Positions 39,604 through 48,607 are shown, numbered from the stretch's first letter. The stretch is DNA of 64,000 nt from Lentzea cavernae (GCF_014653695.1 NZ_BNAR01000010.1:124001-188000); one strand, 5' to 3'. Numbers and translations: made by a program. The notes: generated by a model not told the origin, from the sequence alone.

Positions 39604-40295
39604 ATGCCGAGCGGGAGCACCCACTTGAGCTCGGACTTGACGTTCGGGCGGCCGTCGAGCGGGTTCTCCCCCGCGATGCCGCCGGCCGCGATCTTGTCCA
39701 GGGTCTTCAGGCCCTCGGGCAGGATCTGGCCGAACACCGTGTAGTTCGGGCGCAGGATCGAGTCCGACTGCACGAGGAAGAACTGGGAGCCGTTCGTGTC
39801 GGGGCCGGCGTTCGCCATGGCCAGCGTGCCGCGCGGGTAGATGCGGCGCTCGCCGGTCGGGTCGTTCGGAGCCGGCTGCAGGTCAGTCGGAAGTTCGTCC
39901 TCGTACTTGTAACCGGGGCCGCCCTCGCCGGTGTTCGACGGGTCGCCGCACTGCAGCACCTTGAGCGTCGGGTACGCGGTGAGCCGGTGGCACTCGGTCT
40001 GGTTGTAGAACCCGCGGAGCGCCAGGTGGATGAAGCTGTGCGCGGTGCACGGGGCCTTGGTGCGGTCGAGGACCAGCGGGACGTCGCCCTGGTTGGTCTT
40101 CACCTTGACCAGGACCTTGCCCTTGGTGAACCACGGGTCGCGCGGGATCGACACGGGCCGCGCGGCCGGTTCCTCCGGGGTCGCGGTGTAGCCGCAGTCG
40201 GGCCGGGCCGTCTGACCGTCCGCGGACGCCGTGCCCGTCGTGATGAAACCAACGGCCAGCGCCGCCACTGCCAGTCCAGCTGCGATTCGCCTCAT
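39600..40295 (-). CDS. secreted cyclophilin-type peptidyl-prolyl isomerase
   Basis: 231 residues with a signal peptide (RRIAAGLAVAALAVGFITTGTASA) and a cyclophilin domain from about residue 60. Landmarks are VKTNQGDVPLVLDRTKAPCTAHSFIHLALRGFY, a divergent QCGDP loop, PRGTLAMANAGPDTNGSQFFLVQ and YTVFGQI. It would catalyse prolyl isomerisation of exported proteins. The catalytic Arg segment (usually FHRV) reads ECHRL here. Its last bases overlap the convergent TetR gene by 4 nt. Confidence 0.88.
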   Translation of the reverse strand: MRRIAAGLAVAALAVGFITTGTASADGQTARPDCGYTATPEEPAARPVSIPRDPWFTKGKVLVKVKTNQGDVPLVLDRTKAPCTAHSFIHLALRGFYNQTECHRLTAYPTLKVLQCGDPSNTGEGGPGYKYEDELPTDLQPAPNDPTGERRIYPRGTLAMANAGPDTNGSQFFLVQSDSILRPNYTVFGQILPEGLKTLDKIAAGGIAGENPLDGRPNVKSELKWVLPLGI

Positions 40296-40462
40296 GCGCG
40301 TTTCCTAGCCGAGCCGGTGGCGGCCCGGCAAGCCTTAACGGATCACTCAGCTGTCCCTGGTACGCGGCACGGACGAGCCCGGTCGCGGCACTTCACCCGA
40401 TCCAGTGAGGTGTACGGGATTCCAGGTGGGGTACCCGAACTGCATAGGGAGGTAATGCAGTC
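40296..40462. other. divergent intergenic gap
   Basis: 167 bases between the cyclophilin start and the MT0933-like gene, expected to hold both promoters. AGGGAGG near 40447 serves the right-hand gene. No clear operator was found. Confidence 0.35.
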
Positions 40463-40657
40463 ATGGGATTCGACGAGTTGAAGAACAAGGCCAAGGACCT
40501 CATCGGCCAGCACGGCGACAAGGTCGACGACGGTGTCGAGCGCGCGGGCCAGTTCGCCGACGACAAGACCGGTGGCAAGCACAGCGAGCACATCGACAAG
40601 GGCGAGGACAAGCTCAAGGAAGGCCTCCGGAACTTCGGCGGCCAGCAACAGCAGTGA
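40463..40657 (+). CDS. MT0933-like small hydrophilic protein (annotated elsewhere as antitoxin)
   Basis: 64 residues, MGFDELKNKAKDLIGQHGDK followed by VDDGVERAGQFADDKTGGKH, highly charged and ending in four Gln. It fits the MT0933/Rv0909-like family, labelled antitoxin from mycobacteria, and also recalls CsbD-type stress proteins. No toxin-like gene is adjacent, so an antitoxin role here is doubtful. AGGGAGG lies about 10 nt before the ATG. The hairpin at 40736 separates it from the NACHT gene. Confidence 0.75.
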   Translation: MGFDELKNKAKDLIGQHGDKVDDGVERAGQFADDKTGGKHSEHIDKGEDKLKEGLRNFGGQQQQ

Positions 40658-40735
40658 CAGAACCTGTGTGGAGTGGGTTCTGAGGCGCCACAGGCGGTTG
40701 GTTCGCGTGTGAGTTAAGCCTGATCGGATTCACTA

Positions 40736-40780
40736 CCGCGATCCCGGCGACACGGTTACCGTCGTTCGCCGGGATCGCGG
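40736..40780 (+). other. perfect 15-bp stem-loop overlapping the NACHT gene's ribosome-binding site
   Basis: CCGCGATCCCGGCGA (40736-40750) pairs perfectly with 40766-40780. The 15-nt loop itself contains ACGGTTACCGT, a nested palindrome. The last bases of the stem are the first bases of the GGAGG (40779-40783) that serves the GTG at 40789. It may act as terminator of the small gene upstream, as a translational switch, or as a DNA operator. Confidence 0.65.
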
Positions 40781-40788
40781 AGGTGAAG

Positions 40789-42819
40789 GTGGATCCGAGC
40801 GGGGTGACGAGAGCGGCACGGCTGACGGCGTTGGCCGCGTTGTGCCTGGTCACCATCGTTCTGCTGCTTCCGGCGGCCATCAGCGTCAGCACCGGCGGGG
40901 CCCTGCCTGGCTTCTTCGGCGAGTTCGGCCGGTGGCTGTGGCCCGCAGTCGGCGTGATGGTGCTCGTCGCGATCGGTCTCGCCCTCTGGGAACGCCTCCG
41001 CGGGCATGAGACCAGCAACCGCACCGCCGCCCTCGCCCGCGTCGAGTCGCGGGTCGGAGCACTGCTCGCCGCCTCCCTGGCGGCTCAGACGCAGGTCAAG
41101 CTCGGCGCCCTGCGTCAGCCCAAGCTCTCCGTGCGCGTGGAGGGCGAAGAGGTCTCGTCGACCGACCTCGCGAGCGTCTACGACCGCCTCGGCCACAGCA
41201 TGGTCCTGGTCGGTCCCATCGGCAGCGGGCGGTCGACGTTGTTGCGCGAACTGTGCCTGGTGCTGGTCGAACGAGCACGAAACGATCCGGACGCACCGAT
41301 CCCCGTCGTCGTGGACCTCGCGACATGGCGTGCGTACGGCACGCGCAAACCGACGGAGTTCACCGCGTGGCTGCTGCGCGAGATGAACCGCCGCTACGGC
41401 ATCAGCCGCTCGGCCGGAACGATCTGGCTCCGCCGCGAGCGCGTGGCCGTGCTCATCGACGGCCTGGACGAAGTGCCGTCTGTCGACCGCGCGCACTGCG
41501 AGTCCGAACTCGCCCCCTTCGCCTCGGTCGTCTGCTCGACAGGACCGATCGAGAACCTCCCCTCGGTGTGCGTGGAACCGTTGTCGCGGGGTCAGGTCCT
41601 CGAGTACATCGCCTCGGTCAGCCCTCGGCTCGACAGCCTCGAAGCAGCCCTCACCCCGGACATCTGGGAGCGGTTGGACTCACCACTCGCGTTGAACCTG
41701 CTGGCCCTGACGCACCTGGACAAGCAGGTCGACACGATCGGAACCGACTTCGTGGGCTCCTTCGTCGTGGAAAGGCTTTCCGGGCAACGCGGCGCAGGCC
41801 CCACCATCCGCGCGTTGAAGTTCCTCGCACGGTTGGGACGCCCGGACCTCGGCGCGCCCGTGCACATGCCTCACCGCCGTGCGTGGCTCCCGCTGCTGCC
41901 GACGCGTCCGTTGTGGTTGCTGTTCGTGCGCGCGGTGCCTGCCGCATATGCCGGTGGTGTGTGCGCCGTCGCGTTCATGACGGGACTGCGCCTCGGGTTG
42001 TGGCCAGCCTTGGTGTTCGTGGTGGCTGCTTCTTCGTTGCTCGTGCTGGTGAACAAATTGCCGCACGTGTTCCATCCACCCGGACGCGCGCACGGCATCG
42101 TGACTGCCGCCCTGGGTTTCCTCGCCGGGGTCTTCGGAGGATTGCTCGTCGGGCTCGCCGGTTTGTGGCTGGGTGAGATCGGCACGCCGTGGCCCTATCT
42201 CGTCGCGTACGTGTTCGTGGTGGTGGCGTCATTCTTCTTGGCGTTGGGTTTCATACCGGGTGTCGCACCCGTGCCGTGGGCGTTGCTGATCGCCGCCGCC
42301 CCAGGGGTGTCGATGATCTGGACCGGCCCCTACACCGTGCTGGCGGGTATGGGCGTCGGCTTCTCCGCCGGCGTGGCAGGCGGAGTCTTCGCCGCCGCAG
42401 TGGGACGTGTGTGGCGCACGGTGCGCCCGGCACAAGAACAACGCATGCGCCTGGGACGCCCGTGGTGGGTACAGCCCGCTGTCCCGGTACTCGGCACGGT
42501 CGGCCTGCTGGGCGGAATGGGCGCGCTGGGTTCCTGGGGAACCGCACTGGGAATCGCACTCGGTTTGCTGGTGACCCCCACCGCCGCACGCGACTACGTC
42601 TGGCCGTTCGACGCACTCGCCGAAGTCGCCGCCGAAGGCGTCACACGCCCCCTGTCACTGGGCGAGTTGTCATTCCGCCGCAAGGCTTTGCTCCACCTCG
42701 CGCAGGACCGCCTGCTGCTCACCCGCGTCGATGGCGAGTACCGCTTCGCCCACGTCGCCCTGCGCGATCACCTGGCGTCGTGCGACCCGACGGCACTGCT
42801 CCGCGCCACGCGCCGTTGA
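40789..42819 (+). CDS. membrane-bound NACHT NTPase
   Basis: 676 residues. Two N-terminal helices (TALAALCLVTIVLLLPAAI; WPAVGVMVLVAIGLAL) precede a cytosolic NACHT-type ATPase with Walker A VGPIGSGRSTLLRELC at about residue 140 and Walker B VAVLIDGLDEVPSVDR at about 220. Residues about 375-600 form six or more further helices, and a soluble tail of about 80 residues follows. There is no obvious sensor repeat or nuclease effector. GTG at 40789 is 5 nt after GGAGG; GTG at 40783 overlaps it. Bacterial NACHT proteins act in phage defence and signalling; this one's role is unknown. The double-psi-barrel gene follows 42 nt downstream. Confidence 0.85.
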   Translation: MDPSGVTRAARLTALAALCLVTIVLLLPAAISVSTGGALPGFFGEFGRWLWPAVGVMVLVAIGLALWERLRGHETSNRTAALARVESRVGALLAASLAAQTQVKLGALRQPKLSVRVEGEEVSSTDLASVYDRLGHSMVLVGPIGSGRSTLLRELCLVLVERARNDPDAPIPVVVDLATWRAYGTRKPTEFTAWLLREMNRRYGISRSAGTIWLRRERVAVLIDGLDEVPSVDRAHCESELAPFASVVCSTGPIENLPSVCVEPLSRGQVLEYIASVSPRLDSLEAALTPDIWERLDSPLALNLLALTHLDKQVDTIGTDFVGSFVVERLSGQRGAGPTIRALKFLARLGRPDLGAPVHMPHRRAWLPLLPTRPLWLLFVRAVPAAYAGGVCAVAFMTGLRLGLWPALVFVVAASSLLVLVNKLPHVFHPPGRAHGIVTAALGFLAGVFGGLLVGLAGLWLGEIGTPWPYLVAYVFVVVASFFLALGFIPGVAPVPWALLIAAAPGVSMIWTGPYTVLAGMGVGFSAGVAGGVFAAAVGRVWRTVRPAQEQRMRLGRPWWVQPAVPVLGTVGLLGGMGALGSWGTALGIALGLLVTPTAARDYVWPFDALAEVAAEGVTRPLSLGELSFRRKALLHLAQDRLLLTRVDGEYRFAHVALRDHLASCDPTALLRATRR

Positions 42820-42861
42820 ACCTTCCCGATCTGCGGGCCGTAGGCCTGACAGAAAGGTCGG

Positions 42862-43575
42862 GTGTTGTGCATGCGCTGGTCGAAGGGCTGGATCGCAGGC
42901 GCCGGGGTCTTCTCGGTCGTCACGGTCATCGGGGGTGCGGCCTTCGCCCTTGCCGGATCCGGCGCGCCCTCATCGCAGTCGGGGGTGGCGGGCAAAGAGG
43001 TGTGCAGCGGCCAGCAGCTGAAGGCGGCGAACGCCAAAGGTCCCGCGGGCGTGCTGTCGGACCAGTTCCCGGTGGGAACTCTGCTGCGCCTCTCGAACCC
43101 CGCGAACGACCGAGCGATCACCGTCTCGGTCATCGGAACCTCGACCGGCTGCGCGGTGCTGAACACCGCCGCACTCGATTCCCTGTCCTCAGCCGAGAAT
43201 GAGGCAGGCGGGGCGAGCAGCGTTCTCCGCGGCATTCGAGTGGAGATCGTCGGTAACGCTCCGGCGCCGGTGTCCACACCGACCACACGCGCGTCCGCCT
43301 CCCGGGTCCGGCAGTCCGGAACCGTCGGGCAGGTCGTGTGCGACGGCGCGACCGTCGGGTTGTCGGCGGTGGGCGGGGCGCCTGGGGCGTTCTCATCGCA
43401 GTTGCCGGTGGGGACGTCGGTTCGGATCACCAACCTGGACAACGGCAAGCAGACGACCGTGCCGGTCGTCGGTGTCGGATCGGCCTGCGTCGTGGTGAAC
43501 AGCGCGGCCTTCGACCTGGTCGGGGAGTCCGGCAAGAACGTGATCAAACGGGCCCAGGTCGAGAAGGTGACCTGA
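42862..43575 (+). CDS. exported or anchored protein with two RlpA-like double-psi beta-barrel domains
   Basis: About 235 residues. One N-terminal hydrophobic segment (WIAGAGVFSVVTVIGGAAFALA) acts as signal or anchor. Two related domains follow (about 45-130 and 150-235), each with a barrel pattern: FPVGTLLRLSNPANDRAITVSV in the first and LPVGTSVRITNLDNGKQTTVPV in the second. These resemble RlpA-like DPBB domains but lack the usual catalytic Asp motifs, so binding rather than lytic activity is likely. Starts at GTG 42862, TTG 42865 and ATG 42871 are all possible. Same strand as the NACHT gene, 42 nt downstream. Confidence 0.75.
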   Translation: MLCMRWSKGWIAGAGVFSVVTVIGGAAFALAGSGAPSSQSGVAGKEVCSGQQLKAANAKGPAGVLSDQFPVGTLLRLSNPANDRAITVSVIGTSTGCAVLNTAALDSLSSAENEAGGASSVLRGIRVEIVGNAPAPVSTPTTRASASRVRQSGTVGQVVCDGATVGLSAVGGAPGAFSSQLPVGTSVRITNLDNGKQTTVPVVGVGSACVVVNSAAFDLVGESGKNVIKRAQVEKVT

Positions 43576-43595
43576 ACCCGCCGCGGCTTCGGCCG

Positions 43596-45617
43596 CTACC
43601 AGTCCATCGGTTCGTCGGGCTCTTCCGGCTCCGGCCATTCGTCTGCCTCCGCACCCGAACCCCAGGCGGCGCCGCCCGTGCTCGTCGTCTTGGGCTTGGC
43701 AGCTGGAGGCCTGGCGGACGAGGACGTGGAGGCTGAGGGAGCGGAAACCGGGGGTGCGGAGTCGGTGGCGGGGCCGGTGGCGGCCACCACTTCCAGGATC
43801 TGGTCGCCGTACTTGGTGAGTTTGGCCTGGCCGACACCGCTGACCGCGCCCAGGGACGTCAGTGAGCCGGGGCGAGAGGCCGCGATGGACTTCAGGGTGG
43901 CGTCGTGGAAGATCACGTAGGCGGGGACGCCCTGTTCGCGGGCTTGGCCCGCGCGCCATTCGCGCAGCGATTCGAAGAGAGGGCCCGCGTCGGCTGGGAG
44001 GTCGACCTTCACCTTGGCTGCGCCTGAGGACGGGGAGGCGGTCCTCGTCGTCGAGCGGGCGGGGGTCGGGTCCTTGCGCATCTTCACTTCGCGCTTGCGG
44101 CCCAGGACCTCGGAGCTCGCCTCGGTGAGGACGAGGGTGGAGTACTCGCCTTCCACGGCCAGCAGGCCCTGGGCGAGGAGTTGGCGGATCACGCCGCGCC
44201 ACTCGCCCTCGGTGAGGTCTTCGCCGATGCCGAAGGTGCTGAGCTGGTCGTGGTCGAACTGGATAACCTTGGCGGTCTTGCGGCCCAGGAGGATGTCGAT
44301 GACCTGGCCGGCGCCGAACTTCTGGTTCCGCTCCTTGCGCAGGCGGTAGATCGTGGAGAGGGCCTTCTGGGCGGCTACGGTGCCGTCCCAGGACTCGGGT
44401 GGGGTCAGGCAGGTGTCGCAGTTGCCGCAGGGCACGCCGGACTCGTTGAAGTACTCGAGGAGTCTGGTGCGGCGGCACGTGACCGTCTCGCAGAGGGCGA
44501 GCATCGCGTCCAGGTGGGCCTGGGAGCGGCGGCGGAACGCCAGGTCGCCCTCGGAGGACTCGATCATCTTGCGCTGCTGCACCACGTCCTGCAGGCCGTA
44601 GGCGAGCCAGGCGGTGGACGGGAGGCCGTCGCGGCCGGCGCGGCCCGTCTCCTGGTAGTAGCCCTCGACGGACTTCGGCAGGTCGAGGTGGGCGACGAAG
44701 CGGACGTCCGGCTTGTCGATGCCCATGCCGAACGCGATGGTGGCGACCATGACCAGGCCGTCCTCCCGCAGGAAGCGGGCCTGGTTGCGCTGGCGGACCG
44801 AGCCGTCGAGGCCCGCGTGGTACGGCAGGGCCGGGATGCCGTTGGCGACGAGGAACTCCGCCGTCTTCTCCACTGAGGCGCGCGACAGGCAGTAGACGAT
44901 GCCCGCGTCGCCCTGGTGTTCGCCGCGCAGGAGGTCCAGCAGCTGCTTCTTCGGCTCCTTCTTGCCGACGATGCGGTACTGGATGTTCGGCCGGTCGAAG
45001 CTGGAGACGAACTGGCGCCCGTCGCCCAGCTCGAGGCGCGTGAGGATCTCCTTGCGCGTCGCCTCCGTGGCCGTGGCCGTGAGCGCGATGCGCGGGACCT
45101 TCGGCCAGCGCTCGTGCAGGTGCGTGAGCGAGAGGTAGTCGGGCCGGAAGTCGTGGCCCCACTGCGAGACGCAGTGCGCCTCGTCGATCGCGAACAGCGC
45201 GATCTCGCCCTGGTCGAGCAGGCGCAGGGTGGCCTCGGACGTCAGCCGCTCCGGCGCCAGGTAGAGCAGGTCGAGCTCGCCGTTGACGAACTCCGCCTCG
45301 ACCATCCGCCGCTCGTCCCACGACAGGGAGGAGTTCAGGAAGCCCGCGCGCACGCCCAGGGCGCGCAACGCGTCCACCTGGTCCTGCATCAGCGCGATGA
45401 GCGGTGAGATGACCACGCCCGTGCCGGACCGCACGAGGGCCGGCACCTGGTAGCACAGGGACTTGCCGCCGCCGGTCGGCATGAGCACGAGCGCGTCGCC
45501 GCCCGCGATCACGTGCTCGACGATGGCGCCCTGGTCGCCGCGGAACTCGGGGTACCCGAAGACGCGCTGCAGGACCTGCAGCGCGTCTCCGAGAACGACA
45601 TCGTCGGTTGAACCCAT
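43596..45617 (-). CDS. recQ: ATP-dependent DNA helicase RecQ
   Basis: 673-residue 3'-5' helicase for recombination and fork repair. Helicase motifs: LMPTGGGKSLCYQVPAL (I), AIDEAHCVSQWGHDFRPDY (II) and ETGRAGRDGLPS (VI). Zn-binding Cys lie in CETVTCRR and GVPCGNCDTC, followed by the RQC winged helix and a HRDC domain (about 530-600, QGVPAYVIFHDATLKSIA). The Pro/Ser/Ala-rich tail ends in an acidic EPEEPDEPMDW. ATG at 45617 is preferred because MGSTDDVVLGDALQVL begins the domain. It is convergent with the DPBB gene. Confidence 0.96.
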   Translation of the reverse strand: MGSTDDVVLGDALQVLQRVFGYPEFRGDQGAIVEHVIAGGDALVLMPTGGGKSLCYQVPALVRSGTGVVISPLIALMQDQVDALRALGVRAGFLNSSLSWDERRMVEAEFVNGELDLLYLAPERLTSEATLRLLDQGEIALFAIDEAHCVSQWGHDFRPDYLSLTHLHERWPKVPRIALTATATEATRKEILTRLELGDGRQFVSSFDRPNIQYRIVGKKEPKKQLLDLLRGEHQGDAGIVYCLSRASVEKTAEFLVANGIPALPYHAGLDGSVRQRNQARFLREDGLVMVATIAFGMGIDKPDVRFVAHLDLPKSVEGYYQETGRAGRDGLPSTAWLAYGLQDVVQQRKMIESSEGDLAFRRRSQAHLDAMLALCETVTCRRTRLLEYFNESGVPCGNCDTCLTPPESWDGTVAAQKALSTIYRLRKERNQKFGAGQVIDILLGRKTAKVIQFDHDQLSTFGIGEDLTEGEWRGVIRQLLAQGLLAVEGEYSTLVLTEASSEVLGRKREVKMRKDPTPARSTTRTASPSSGAAKVKVDLPADAGPLFESLREWRAGQAREQGVPAYVIFHDATLKSIAASRPGSLTSLGAVSGVGQAKLTKYGDQILEVVAATGPATDSAPPVSAPSASTSSSARPPAAKPKTTSTGGAAWGSGAEADEWPEPEEPDEPMDW

Positions 45618-45656
45618 GCCGCCGATGCTAGCGAGCAGCACCGACAGTCCGGTCCG

Positions 45657-47507
45657 CTAGCCCAACTGGCTCTTCGTACCTGCGGAAACGCTGGACGCGA
45701 CGAGCGGGACGGCCGACGCGGACGGCACCGAGCCCTTCAGCGGGATCCGCACCGACGTGTCCGCCAGGTCGACGGTCAGCCTCGGCAGCTGGCTCGGGCG
45801 CACGATGGCGCTCGAGTCGGTGCCGCCGATCACCAGGCCCAGGCGGTGGCCAGCCTTGAGCAGGTGGTCCGTTGTGGACAGTCGGAACGTCATGCGGTAC
45901 TTCGTCCCCGGCGTGATCGTGCGCGGGGCCGAGAGCGACTGGTAGTTCGCGAGATCCGCCCAGCCGCGCGCGATGATCTGCGCGTCCACGTTGCCCGACG
46001 TCGCCTCCGTGTTGCGGTAACAGGCGTCGTCGCCCGTGCGGCTCTCACCCCAGCACGACTCCGTGGTCAGGGTCCGGATGCCCTCGCCGGTGCGCACCGT
46101 GGCCGGTCCGTAGTCGACGAGGTAGGCCGTGAGGTGCGCGGTCGGTGTGGAGGACGACACGCCCACCGTGATCGACGACGTGCCCGCGACCCGCAGGTCG
46201 GAGGTCAGGGGTGCGGTCGAGTAGATCGCCCGACCGGTGTTCGAGCCGGAGAGCCAGTTCGACGGTGTGCCGCTGCCGTTGTCGGTGAACGCCGACGTGC
46301 CCGTGCCCGCTGTCGTGCCGAGTCCCGAAGAAGAAGGACGCAACACGGTGCTCACGGTGCCCGCAGGCGGCCACGTCTGGTCGTCCGCCCACTGGTTGGG
46401 CGCGCGTTCCGCCGACACCTGCGGTTCGTTCTCGATGCCGTTCTGCACGTCCAGCAGCCAGCGGTCGAACCACCTGTGCAGCGTCGGGACCCACTCGCTG
46501 CGCCGGAAGTCGAACGGGTCGACGTGCGCGGTCTGGGAGAACCAGAGCTTCTTCGGCACCGTCGAGGGCACCGCGTCCCAGAACTGCCCGTACTGCAGCG
46601 TCTTGACGTTGAGGTCGTTCAGGCCGTGGATCGCGAAGATCGAGGCCTTCACCTTCGAGGCGTTGCGCACGAAGTCGCGTGTCTGCCACATCGCCGTGTA
46701 GTCGCCGTTGGCTGGAGAACCGTTCGTCATCTGTGTGCGCACGGCAGCACAACGCGAGCGCGCGTTGGAGTTCTCGAACTGCGATCCCAGCCCGGTCGGC
46801 GAGCTGTAGCCGGGGTAGGCGACGCCGTCCGAGCGGAACCAGTCGTACCAGGAGCTGATGGCCGCGACCGGCACGATGGTCTTCAGCCCGTCGATACCGG
46901 TCGCCGCGACGCCGTTCGCGATCGAGCCGTCCCACGACTTGCCGATCATGCCGACGGCGCCGGTCGACCAGGAGGCGGACTTCGTGGCGGAGCCCGTCAG
47001 GGTCGAGTAGCCGGTGCGGCGGCCGTTCAGCCAGTCGATCACGGCGGTGCCGGAGGCGATCTCCGACTGGCCGCCGACGTCGACGCAGCCGCGCGACCGG
47101 TTCGTGCCGAGGAAGTCGACCAGCACGACGGCGTAGCCGCGCGGGACGAAGTAGTTGTCGTAGAAGAGCGGGAACTTCACCGGCACGCCGGCGGAGTCGT
47201 AGGTCTTGACCTCGCTCTCGTTGCCGCGTCCCGCGCTCTGGTAGTAGGGACTGGCGTCCATGATCACGGGCACGCGCCCGGTCGTGGACGGCCTGATGAC
47301 GTCGGCCGCCACCCGGTCGCGGGTGCCGTCGCCGTCGAGGTCGAGTCCGGAGTCCACGTAGACGGTCTCGCGCACGGCGTCGGCCATCGAGTGGATCGGC
47401 GCGGTGACGCCGCCGGACAGGGTGAACGCCGGTGTCGCCGCTGTGGCAGGGATTGGCGTCAGGGTCAGGGCCCCTGCTAACGCCACTACAACACGAACAC
47501 GCTTCAT
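45657..47507 (-). CDS. secreted Xaa-Pro dipeptidyl-peptidase/CocE-like hydrolase (S15)
   Basis: 616 residues with signal peptide MKRVRVVVALAGALTLTPIPATA. The alpha/beta-hydrolase domain has VGMIGKSWDGSIANGVAATG (nucleophile Ser in GKSWDGS), Asp in IHGLNDLNVK and His in SQTAHVDPFDF. A C-terminal jelly-roll (about 390-600) is typical of X-Pro dipeptidyl-peptidase and cocaine-esterase families. It would trim proline-containing peptides or esters outside the cell. Three or more Cys suggest disulfides. It lies 39 nt from recQ, same strand, upstream. Confidence 0.88.
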   Translation of the reverse strand: MKRVRVVVALAGALTLTPIPATAATPAFTLSGGVTAPIHSMADAVRETVYVDSGLDLDGDGTRDRVAADVIRPSTTGRVPVIMDASPYYQSAGRGNESEVKTYDSAGVPVKFPLFYDNYFVPRGYAVVLVDFLGTNRSRGCVDVGGQSEIASGTAVIDWLNGRRTGYSTLTGSATKSASWSTGAVGMIGKSWDGSIANGVAATGIDGLKTIVPVAAISSWYDWFRSDGVAYPGYSSPTGLGSQFENSNARSRCAAVRTQMTNGSPANGDYTAMWQTRDFVRNASKVKASIFAIHGLNDLNVKTLQYGQFWDAVPSTVPKKLWFSQTAHVDPFDFRRSEWVPTLHRWFDRWLLDVQNGIENEPQVSAERAPNQWADDQTWPPAGTVSTVLRPSSSGLGTTAGTGTSAFTDNGSGTPSNWLSGSNTGRAIYSTAPLTSDLRVAGTSSITVGVSSSTPTAHLTAYLVDYGPATVRTGEGIRTLTTESCWGESRTGDDACYRNTEATSGNVDAQIIARGWADLANYQSLSAPRTITPGTKYRMTFRLSTTDHLLKAGHRLGLVIGGTDSSAIVRPSQLPRLTVDLADTSVRIPLKGSVPSASAVPLVASSVSAGTKSQLG

Positions 47508-47608
47508 GAAGATTCACGCTAAGGAGTGACGAAGTCGCCCCGTCAGAGCCGAAAGGCTTGACCCTCTGCTGTTGCGCCCGGCACCGCGCTCACGAATATT
47601 CGTCTTCC

Positions 47609-48547
47609 GTGAGCTTCACCTTCGAACCCGGCCGCACCCGTGTCGTCTTCGGCCGCGGCACCGCCTCCTCCGTGCGCGCCGAGGCCGAGCGGCTGGGCGC
47701 GACGCGGGTGCTGCTGATCGCCCGGCACGGAGGCGACAAGGTGGCCGACGAGCTCGGTCCCCTGCTCGTCACCCGCTTCACGGGTGCGGCGATGCACACG
47801 CCGGTCGAGGTCACGGAGCGCGCGCTCGCGTCGTTGCGCGAACACGGTGCGGACTGCGTCGTGTCGGTCGGTGGCGGATCGAGCACGGGGCTGTCGAAGG
47901 CCCTCTCGGTGCGTTCGGGCGTGCCTCAGATCATCATTCCGACGACCTACGCGGGTTCCGAGGTCACCCAGGTGCTCGGCGAGACGGCGTCGGGGCTGAA
48001 GAACACGCGGCGCGACGGCAAGATCCAGCCGGACACGGTGATCTACGACGTCGACCTCACGCTGGACCTGCCACTCGACGTCACGGTGACAAGCGCGCTC
48101 AACGCTCTCGCGCACGCCGTCGCAGCGCGAGGCAACGAGAACCCCTTGATCGACGCCATCGCGACCAAGGCGATCGAGGGCGTTTTGCACGCTTTGAGCG
48201 GAAACCCGTCCACTGTGGAGGCGCGCACGGAGCTGCTGTCCTCGGCGTGGCTCGCCGGCACGTGCCTCGCGTCCGTCCCCATGGGACTGCACCACAAGCT
48301 CGCGCACGTTTTGGGCGGTACGTTCGGATTGCCGCACGCCGCCACGCACACAGCGCTGCTCCCCCACACGGCACCCGCCGATCTGACCAGGCGCGTCCAC
48401 GACACCGCGACGAGGTTCGGCGCGGCGACCTCGTTGCGGGAACTGGGAATGGCGGAGTCCGATTTGTCCCGCGCCGCGGAGATCGCCGACCACCCGGAGG
48501 CGCTCGGAGTGCTCACCAACGCCTGGCGCGACGCACCGCACGTCTGA
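47609..48547 (+). CDS. iron-type alcohol dehydrogenase, maleylacetate reductase-like
   Basis: 312 residues. The NAD-binding part contains VVSVGGGSSTGLSKALS and IIIPTTYAGSEVTQVLGE. The metal region includes NALAHAVAARGN and MGLHHKLAHVLGGTFGLPHAATHTALLPH, the hallmark of maleylacetate reductases, which complete degradation of chlorinated or hydroxylated aromatics. It is 30-40 residues shorter than the usual 350, mainly near the C-terminus, so activity may differ. The GTG at 47609 starts directly at SFTFEPGRTRVVFG. No ring-cleavage dioxygenase is adjacent. Confidence 0.82.
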   Translation: MSFTFEPGRTRVVFGRGTASSVRAEAERLGATRVLLIARHGGDKVADELGPLLVTRFTGAAMHTPVEVTERALASLREHGADCVVSVGGGSSTGLSKALSVRSGVPQIIIPTTYAGSEVTQVLGETASGLKNTRRDGKIQPDTVIYDVDLTLDLPLDVTVTSALNALAHAVAARGNENPLIDAIATKAIEGVLHALSGNPSTVEARTELLSSAWLAGTCLASVPMGLHHKLAHVLGGTFGLPHAATHTALLPHTAPADLTRRVHDTATRFGAATSLRELGMAESDLSRAAEIADHPEALGVLTNAWRDAPHV

Positions 48548-48607
48548 AGGGTTGTCATTCTTCAGGCTGATGTTCACGGACCTGAACTCAGACGAACCAC
48601 CGATGTG

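Noticed and set aside
40463..40657. Toxin-antitoxin pair around the MT0933-like gene
   Set aside because: No toxin-like gene is adjacent; the next gene is a large NTPase separated by a hairpin.
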